Positions 58,478 through 64,000 of a stretch of DNA of 64,000 nt are shown one piece after another. The position numbers and the translations under genes are program-made. Numbering within the stretch: position 1 is the stretch's first letter; each line of letters opens with the position of its first letter. Origin of the DNA: Acetobacter estunensis (GTDB lineage Bacteria > Pseudomonadota > Alphaproteobacteria > Acetobacterales > Acetobacteraceae); assembly GCF_011516945.1 (NCBI RefSeq), contig NZ_WOTH01000008.1:51937-115936 (forward strand). Reading direction: 5' to 3'. The notes below the pieces were generated by a model, which saw only the letters and a program-made list of their open reading frames with translations, did not search any database and was not told where the DNA came from.

Positions 58478-60301
58478 ATGAATCTTCCCGCCTCAACCGA
58501 TCCGGAAGAACTTTTTCTTGCCCTCAAGCGCAGGCGGGAGGAAGAGCCTGACAACGCTGACATCCTCCACGCACTGGCTCGCACCGCCTATGATCTCGGA
58601 CGGTTCGATCTGGCCATTGCGTATGGCGGTCTTGCGCTAAAGGCCGATCCACGTCCGGCGTGGCATGTCACGCTTGGTTTGGCTCTTTTGCGTGCCGGGC
58701 ATGCCGAGGCTGCCCGTGCCGCGCTGCATGTCGCCGCGCTGAACGATCCATTCGATCCGTCCATTTCTCTGGCGCTCGCGGATGTGTTGGAGACTATGGG
58801 AGAATTGGCGGCGGCGGAAAGCGAATTGCGCCGTGTCGTGAAACTTCGGCCTCTGGAAGCGGGGCATCATCTCGTTCTGGGTCAATTCCTCGCTCGTACC
58901 GGGCAACCCGATCGGGCACGGGTGGAACTGCGTGAGGCGAAGCGGCTCGCAGCGCCGGATGATGTTTTGACACGTCATGCCGAAGGCAGCTTGTTGGCGG
59001 CCTTCGGAGAACTCGATGAAGCCGAACCCCTGTTTGCCGAAATACGCACTTTGCGCCCTCATGATCCGGCGGCGGCGGCCAATCATGGAGCGGTTTTGTT
59101 CGAGCTTGGACGGCTGGACGCGGCCGATGCAGCTTTGACCCAAGCCTGTGTGACACCAACCCCGACCGCCGCAACATGGACCAATCTTGGCCTGACGCGC
59201 ATGGCCATGGGAGATCTGCGTTCCGCGCGTCAGGCTCTGGATCATGCAGCCGCTTTGCAGCCCGATGATCCGCGTATCGCTCTCAACCGGGGCACGCTTC
59301 TGGCGGAACTTGGCCATACGGAGGAGGCGACCGCTCTGTTTCGTGGCGTGATGGAGTTGGCCCCCAAGAGCCGCGATGCAGAGCGGGCGCGTTTCAATCT
59401 GGGTACGTTGGAACTAGGGCAGGGGCTCTTTGACAAAGGGTGGCATGATTTCGAGGCGCGACGCGGTCTGGTACAACCATGGCCTCGCCCGGACGTGTCG
59501 GACTGGACGGGTGAAGCTGTTAGTGGACGCGTGTTGCTCTGCGGGGAACAGGGGCTGGGAGATTTCATTCAGTTTCTGCGTTTCGTCCCGCTTGCTTTGC
59601 TCCGTGCTCCGGTTTTGCTGTTGGTGCCCGACAGCATGAGGCGGCTGATCGAATCTTCTCTCGATCTGCCTGTCTGGCAGGACGTGCGGCAAAGCGGACG
59701 GCTCGTGATCGGCGCAGACGCCCATGCGGCAGAGGTTGTCGCGCGCGCCTCGTTGCTCAGTCTGCCTCATGTGTTGGGAGCCAGCGTTCCGCCGGATGAA
59801 ACCGTTTATCTGGCCACTGGCTCTGTGCGGCGTTCCATTGCGAATAAGGAGAAAATGCGGGTGGGGCTGTGCTGGTCCGGCAACCCGGCTTACCGGTTCG
59901 ATCGGCGGCGTTCGCTCAAGGTGGATTGGCTTGGGCCACTTCTGGACGTGCCGGGTATCGAGTGGGTGTCACTTCAGCCAGAAGACGCGCCCGACGGGTT
60001 TGAGCCGTTGCCTGCGGGCGACATGGCCACGACAGCCGCTGTGATGGAGACGCTGGATCTCGTGATCTCGGTCGATACGGCAATGGTGCATCTTGCAGGC
60101 GCGCTGGGTGTGCCCGTGTGGCTGCTGAACCGCTTTGGCGGGGACTGGCGGTGGCGGGCAGGGAACTGGTCCGCGCAGACGGGAGAGAGCCTGTGGTATC
60201 CGCAGTTGCGGATGTTTGCGCAGACAGCGCCCGATCTTCCATCGGAAGCGTGGAAGACGCCGCTGATGGAAGTGAGCAAACAATTGAGGTGCAGGGCGTA
60301 G
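58478..60301 (+). CDS. tetratricopeptide repeat protein with glycosyltransferase family 9-like domain
   Basis: The 607-residue product has an array of about eight TPR units (1-310; for example HVTLGLALLRAGHAEAARAAL and AATWTNLGLTRMAMGDLRSARQAL), then a GT9-like GT-B domain (about 340-600) with CGEQGLGDFIQFLRF and VISVDTAMVHLAGALGVPVWLLN. This architecture is common in Alpha- and Betaproteobacteria, where members modify flagellin or other proteins, but no flagellar genes are present here. Target unknown. It converges on mazG. Confidence 0.85.
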   Translation: MNLPASTDPEELFLALKRRREEEPDNADILHALARTAYDLGRFDLAIAYGGLALKADPRPAWHVTLGLALLRAGHAEAARAALHVAALNDPFDPSISLALADVLETMGELAAAESELRRVVKLRPLEAGHHLVLGQFLARTGQPDRARVELREAKRLAAPDDVLTRHAEGSLLAAFGELDEAEPLFAEIRTLRPHDPAAAANHGAVLFELGRLDAADAALTQACVTPTPTAATWTNLGLTRMAMGDLRSARQALDHAAALQPDDPRIALNRGTLLAELGHTEEATALFRGVMELAPKSRDAERARFNLGTLELGQGLFDKGWHDFEARRGLVQPWPRPDVSDWTGEAVSGRVLLCGEQGLGDFIQFLRFVPLALLRAPVLLLVPDSMRRLIESSLDLPVWQDVRQSGRLVIGADAHAAEVVARASLLSLPHVLGASVPPDETVYLATGSVRRSIANKEKMRVGLCWSGNPAYRFDRRRSLKVDWLGPLLDVPGIEWVSLQPEDAPDGFEPLPAGDMATTAAVMETLDLVISVDTAMVHLAGALGVPVWLLNRFGGDWRWRAGNWSAQTGESLWYPQLRMFAQTAPDLPSEAWKTPLMEVSKQLRCRA

Positions 60302-60313
60302 GCCCGTTGAAAC

Positions 60314-61165
60314 TCAGGTAGATTTTGCTTTTTCTTGTGCCTTGACCGTGTTCCACACCGCATCGAGTTGCTCGACGGAGCAGTCGCTCGGGCCAAGCCC
60401 CTTCTGTGCAAGATGGCCTTCCACCGCTCCGAACCGGCGGGAGAACTTGTCGTTCGCTTGACGCAGACAGGCTTCCGGGTCGAGGTCGAAGCGCCGGGCG
60501 AGGCTCGCCACCGAGAAAAGCAGGTCACCCATTTCATCCGCGAGGGCTGCTCGGTCCCCCGATGCGATCTCGGCTTCCACTTCCGCCATTTCCTCGTGAA
60601 CCTTAGCGATCACCCCATCCACTTCCGGCCAGTCGAACCCCACGCGGGCTGCGCGGGCCGCCAGCTTGCGGGCGCGGAGCAGAGCCGGGAGGGAAAGCGG
60701 GATCCCGGCAAGGGCGCCATGTTCATTGCGCGCGCGGCGTTCCTCTTCCTTGCTCTGTTCCCATTGTGCCGAGAGATCCTGTCCTGCGGCCGTATCCTGT
60801 TCATCATTGCTGAAGACATGCGGATGGCGGCGCACCATCTTGTCCGCAATCAGGTTTGCGACATCGGCAAAATTGAAACGCCCTTTTTCCTGCGCCATGC
60901 GGGACTGGAATACAACCTGAAGCAGCAGATCGCCCAGTTCATCCGCGACTTCATTCCACGACTCACGCTCGATGGCGTCGGCCACCTCATAGGCTTCCTC
61001 TATGGCGTAGGGCGCTATGGTCCTGGGTGTTTGCTGGACGTCCCATGCGCAGCCGGTCTCGGGATCGCGCAATTGTCCCATGATCTGCACCAGACGCTCG
61101 ATCGCTTTGGCAGCATTTGTCACAGTCGGGTCGGAGGGTGCATCAGTGGGAAAGGACTTGCTCAT
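60314..61165 (-). CDS. mazG: nucleoside triphosphate pyrophosphohydrolase MazG
   Basis: MazG (283 aa) hydrolyses NTPs to NMP and pyrophosphate and helps clear damaged nucleotides and modulate the stringent response. Two tandem MazG halves are visible: PETGCAWDVQQTPRTIAPYAIEEAYEVADAIE with ELGDLLLQVVF, and later VHEEMAEVEAEIASGD with DEMGDLLFSVASLA, supplying the EExxE/ExxD metal sites. A Nudix hydrolase gene is 23 bp upstream, also a nucleotide-sanitising enzyme. Confidence 0.95.
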   Translation of the reverse strand: MSKSFPTDAPSDPTVTNAAKAIERLVQIMGQLRDPETGCAWDVQQTPRTIAPYAIEEAYEVADAIERESWNEVADELGDLLLQVVFQSRMAQEKGRFNFADVANLIADKMVRRHPHVFSNDEQDTAAGQDLSAQWEQSKEEERRARNEHGALAGIPLSLPALLRARKLAARAARVGFDWPEVDGVIAKVHEEMAEVEAEIASGDRAALADEMGDLLFSVASLARRFDLDPEACLRQANDKFSRRFGAVEGHLAQKGLGPSDCSVEQLDAVWNTVKAQEKAKST

Positions 61166-61188
61166 GGAACTCTCGGGGACAGAGGAGA

Positions 61189-61596
61189 TCAGGCGACCGT
61201 ACCGGCCAGACGGGGCAGAACGCAGGCTCTCAAGAGAGGAGCGAGGATCAATGAACCCGGGCGACTGGGATCGACCCAGATCATGTCCGCGATTTCGGCC
61301 TGTGGTTGGGGCGTGCAGCGTGTGGTGACCGCAAAGATGGTGGCCTCCACGGTATAGCCGGGTTCGTTGGCGGCGGGTGCGGAAAACGTCCCGAAAGGCT
61401 GCAGTGCGTCAGGATGAAGGACGACACCCAGTTCCTCTTCCAGTTCGCGCAGGACAGCAGCGGTCGGATCTTCCCCATCTTCGATCTTGCCGCCGGGCAA
61501 CATGAACGCGTCCGTGCCGGTTTTGCGCACCACAAGGAGATCGTCATCCTCATTATTGATGAGGGCGGTGGCGACGCGGATCACATCTCCTGCCAT
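61189..61596 (-). CDS. Nudix hydrolase
   Basis: The 135-residue protein has an exact Nudix box G-x5-E-x7-REL-x-EE-x-G-V in PGGKIEDGEDPTAAVLRELEEELGV. It hydrolyses nucleoside diphosphates linked to another moiety; the substrate is unknown. ATG 61596 (MAGDVIRVATALI) is chosen because it starts at the first beta strand; the ATG at 61668 adds 24 unlikely residues. Probably co-transcribed with mazG. Confidence 0.88.
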   Translation of the reverse strand: MAGDVIRVATALINNEDDDLLVVRKTGTDAFMLPGGKIEDGEDPTAAVLRELEEELGVVLHPDALQPFGTFSAPAANEPGYTVEATIFAVTTRCTPQPQAEIADMIWVDPSRPGSLILAPLLRACVLPRLAGTVA

Positions 61597-61688
61597 GTCT
61601 GGGCTCCTGTTTGGTGACCGGGCTTCGTCCTGTTGTGCCAGTTGAAAGTTGACAACCGGTTTCCACAACGAGGGAGTGTGGATGTTTG

Positions 61689-62024
61689 TCAGGCCTTTTT
61701 CACGAATTCGGATTTCAGGTTCATTGCGCCGATACCCGGAATCTTGCAGGCGATGTCATGACCGTCTGCACCATCGGTGAGATGGATGTTCTTCACCTTG
61801 GTCCCGCCTTTGACCACCTGCGATGAGCCTTTGATTTTCAGGTCTTTGATGACGGTCACGGTGTCTCCATCCGCGAGCACGTTGCCGTTGGCGTCACGGA
61901 TTTCCGGTCCTTTTGTGGCCCCCAGTTCCGAGCATTCATGACCGCAATCGGGGCAGACCCACAGGCTTCCGTCGTTATAGACGTGTTCGGAGCCGCACTC
62001 GGGGCATTTTTCTTCGACACTCAT
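61689..62024 (-). CDS. zinc-ribbon protein of the YjdM/PhnA-like family
   Basis: The 111-residue product has an N-terminal zinc ribbon (EKCPECGSEHVYNDGSLWVCPDCGHE, with CxxC pairs) and the conserved YjdM/PhnA domain (ANGNVLADGDTVTVIKDLKIKGSSQVVKGGTKVKNI). The E. coli phnA gene carries a phosphonoacetate-like name, but the function of this family is unsettled. ATG 62024 (MSVEEKC) is preferred to one 20 codons upstream. Confidence 0.9.
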   Translation of the reverse strand: MSVEEKCPECGSEHVYNDGSLWVCPDCGHECSELGATKGPEIRDANGNVLADGDTVTVIKDLKIKGSSQVVKGGTKVKNIHLTDGADGHDIACKIPGIGAMNLKSEFVKKA

Positions 62025-62261
62025 TCTTTGCTCTCCCCTTGGGGCCGGAGTGGCGGCTCTCCGATGAGAGCGATCCGGCTTCATGATTTATGGACGGGTT
62101 TATAGCTTGGAGCTGGTCCTGACAAAGCCAGAGGCAACAGCGCACTATGGCGTCTGCGTCCGAGTTTTGCGTTCGATAAAAACATGCAATAAAACCAAAA
62201 CCTTTGTATCGAGTTGTCTTAATTTTGTAACAATGCTTCTGTCAGGTCGGTAAAATACGTC

Positions 62262-63841
62262 ATGCCTTATGATATTTCCATCGTTCTGAATGTTCATAAC
62301 GAAGGAGAACTGATCTGTCCGACTCTTCGTTCGCTGGGAGAGACGATCGCGCATGCGGGCAATCATGGGTTGAAGTCCGAACTGGTGATCGTGCTGGACA
62401 ACCCCGATGCAGCCACGCGCCGGGTAATCGATACTTACGATTTCGCTCTTTTCAAGTCGGTAAAGAAAGAAACGATCTGGAGGGTTCGAAAAACCCTCTT
62501 TTACAGCCAATTTAAAATGATAACTCATTGATATTGTTGTGTCTGGAAGATCCGAAATCGGGGTTTTTAGAACCCTCCATCTGTGTAAAATCGTTAGGAC
62601 TCGCGCGTAATCACGGTATTCGAGCCGCAGCGGGACGCTACATTGCAACGGCCGATGCGGATGATCTGGTGTGTGTGAATTACCTTCACGCCCTGCACAC
62701 GAGATTGGCGCAGACTTCTGAAAAGGCGATTGTTTTTCCAGAGTATTATCATGCGTTCGGGTGTGACAGTTTCGTTGCGCGGTTGTACGAATTGCGTGAT
62801 GTAGGTATTTACCGTCTGGCGGGCGGCCATCCTTATGTGTCGCGCATCATGGCGAGGCGCGAAGAACTTCTTGCGCTTGCTTACACCGATTGCGCTAATA
62901 ACCCGCTCTATGCTTTCGAAGATTACGATTTAAATCTGCGCGCCGTGGCAGCGGGTTTTGATTTGATCGTGGCGTCCAATGCGGTGGTGTTCTACCGACA
63001 GCGTCCCGACAGCATTATGCGGACGCTTCGTGGGCGGAAACTGGCACCGAATTGCGATTTCTTTGCGCCTGACACTTTTCTTTCTTTGAGTAAGGAACAG
63101 GACAGAACGCCCGCGAAGATTGCCACGCATTATGATTTTTCCCACAGCTATACGAATTCATCCTATATCAATTCGCTTATTTACTATGCCAACCGGATAG
63201 ATCCTGAAGTACAGCCTGTTTGGGAGCATGAGAAGAAATTTTTCACCATGCTCGGTATGTCCGAGGATTTTGGGCGTGCCTATGGCGAAATCTGCCGCCG
63301 GTTTGGCGGCAAGCGTTACACGGACGTGTTCCTCATGCCCTTTCTTTCAATGGGAGGAGCGGAAAAATACATCGTCAATTTCATTCGTTCCGCCATGAAG
63401 GATCCCGCACGGTCTTGCTTACTTGTTCTTGGTCAATATCTTGAACCGGAAAAAGCGCGCAGTCCGGTGCCGAAAGGACTGGATGTCATTGATTTGGGAG
63501 CATTGCTTCCGCCCGAACTGATGTCTCTGACATCCGAGATGACCTTGCGGGTGATCGAGAATCTTGCACCCGATGCGCGGGTATTTCTGAAGTTCTGTCC
63601 TTACAGTGAACAACTCATGACGGATCATGGTGCGTTTCTCGCCCCTCATGAAGTGGTTTATTTCTACTTCTGTTCGTCATTTCATGTATTCGAAGGGCGT
63701 ATGTACGAGGATGGCGCAGAACTGCAATTTATGCGCGAAAACCGTAGCCTAATCGATCATGTCATCTCGGATCATCAGAGAAATCTCGACGAGTTGGTAG
63801 ATCGTGTCCCCAGTTATAGAGGCCATACGACGGCTCTGTAA
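62262..63841 (+). pseudogene. glycosyltransferase gene (GT2 then GT4-like) broken by a MITE and truncated beside an IS3 element
   Basis: The N-terminus is a clean GT2 start (DISIVLNVHNEGELICPTLRSL, VIVLDNPD). At 62479 a 100-bp element interrupts it and stops the frame at 62531. Excising the element plus one ATCT copy joins ...KKETI to CVKSLGLARNHG, in frame, continuing AAGRYIATADADDL. The downstream part is otherwise open to 63841 and enters a GT4-like domain (FLSMGGAEKYIVNFI), but stops at the linker where a full donor half should follow. The end abuts the IS, so the 3' part is probably lost. The downstream half could be started from a TTG at 62528 inside the element, but a functional enzyme is unlikely. 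Composition is poorer in G and C than most of the window. Confidence 0.85.
62479..62578. mobile_element. 100-bp MITE with 18-bp terminal inverted repeats and ATCT target duplication
   Basis: The left end GGAGGGTTCGAAAAACCC (62479-62496) and the right end, whose complement is GGAGGGTTCTAAAAACCC (62561-62578), match at 17 of 18 positions. ATCT flanks both sides (62475-62478 and 62579-62582). Each end is itself foldable (GGGTT...AACCC). There is no coding sequence inside, so it must be moved by a transposase elsewhere. Restoration of the host reading frame by removing exactly 104 bp proves the boundaries. The family is not assigned; a 4-bp duplication would fit some IS5- or IS1380-like transposases. 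Confidence 0.9.
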
Positions 63842-63900
63842 GAGGTGGACCCGTCCGTTCGGACAGTTTTGCGGGCTTGATAAGCTATGCCCGGTTGTTG

Positions 63901-64000
63901 TTATGCCGCCCTTCTGACGGCGTTGCTGTTGGCCATCTGGTCCGGGGTTAACCCCGGACCAGATGGCGTCGGCACGTTATGATACGCCTCATCGGGCGTA
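63901..64000 (-). CDS. IS3-family transposase, last 32 residues (partial)
   Basis: On the minus strand 32 codons run from the window edge to a TAA at 63901-63903. They begin TPDEAYHNVPTP, like the DEAY motif near the C-terminus of IS3-family OrfB integrase-type transposases (RTPDEAYH...), and end NSNAVRRAA. The catalytic DDE residues lie outside the window. The family call rests on this short segment. Confidence 0.6.
   Translation of the reverse strand, partial: TPDEAYHNVPTPSGPGLTPDQMANSNAVRRAA
63932..63967. repeat. perfect 36-bp palindrome inside the transposase 3' end
   Basis: Bases 63932-63967 read the same on both strands, with the centre GGGGTTAACCCC at 63944-63955 and outer arms GCCATCTGGTCC and its complement. 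It spans codons for PTPSGPGLTPDQMA in the transposase. It could form a very stable hairpin, perhaps a terminator that isolates the IS, but it is followed by no T run. Confidence 0.85.

Larger units (their letters stand above)
63837..64000 (-). mobile_element. end of an IS3-type insertion sequence (runs off the window end)
   Basis: The last 160 bases hold the 3' end of a transposase gene on the minus strand and the terminal region of the element. The left border is near TGTAAGAGGTGGACCC (63837) or TGGACCC (63846); elements of this family end in TG...CA. If the border is 63837, the stop codon of the glycosyltransferase is supplied by the IS. The exact border and target duplication cannot be fixed without the other end. 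Confidence 0.6.

Noticed and set aside
62528..63841. 437-codon frame as an independent glycosyltransferase gene
   Set aside because: It begins at a TTG inside the MITE and lacks the N-terminal GT2 half, which is encoded just upstream; it is the downstream part of one broken gene.

Overview
The window looks like chromosome of an acetic acid bacterium (Alphaproteobacteria, Acetobacteraceae). The support is an OprB-type sugar porin, glutathione-dependent formaldehyde oxidation, a CIRCE-controlled groESL operon, HslV with an N-terminal propeptide, and generally high-GC coding sequence. The genus cannot be fixed from the sequence alone. Most of the window is ordinary core genome with short operons. 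No tRNA, rRNA, CRISPR array or prophage block was seen.

Layout. 1-5 kb: the 5' part of an oprB porin gene leaving the window, a strikingly AT-rich intergenic island, a RidA protein, the formaldehyde detoxification pair frmA-fghA, and the remnant of an NmrA-like reductase gene. 5-12.3 kb: ppx, then three translationally overlapping signalling genes (a receiver/CheB-like protein that has lost its catalytic residues, a receiver-histidine kinase, and a receiver-PAS-kinase-receiver hybrid), then a LexA/CI-like S24 repressor. 12.5-20 kb: a small HTH protein, a SulP transporter, hslVU-sufE-tpm, and the opposing group cytochrome c, trpS, pncC. 20-29 kb: an FKBP lipoprotein, argG, a cell-surface polysaccharide-type group (two glycosyltransferases and asnB), dihydroorotase, a small secreted protein and an unassigned radical SAM protein. 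29-35.5 kb: yfgM-bamB-der (outer-membrane assembly and ribosome biogenesis synteny), a lipoprotein, a 3-hydroxyisobutyryl-CoA hydrolase, a flavin reductase, a 40-residue membrane protein and arsC. 35.5-46.8 kb: groESL, pepF, a 2OG-Fe(II) oxygenase, two tandem aminotransferases, gluQ, an HNH nuclease, a CopZ-like chaperone and a TadE/TadF-like pair. 46.8-62 kb: an OPT transporter, a large MscS channel, an SDR, an M16 peptidase, an orphan ABC ATPase, an FAD dehydrogenase, a TPR-glycosyltransferase, mazG, a Nudix hydrolase and a zinc-ribbon protein.

The right end (62.2-64 kb) is the most eventful part. A glycosyltransferase gene is broken by an exactly 100-bp miniature inverted-repeat element with an ATCT target duplication. 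Removing the element plus one duplication restores the reading frame perfectly. The same gene is cut off at its 3' end beside an IS3-type element whose transposase C-terminus runs out of the window and contains a perfect 36-bp palindrome.

The best candidates for undescribed biology are the three-gene signalling cluster with a pseudo-CheB/pseudo-receiver protein, the MITE, and the unassigned radical SAM gene.
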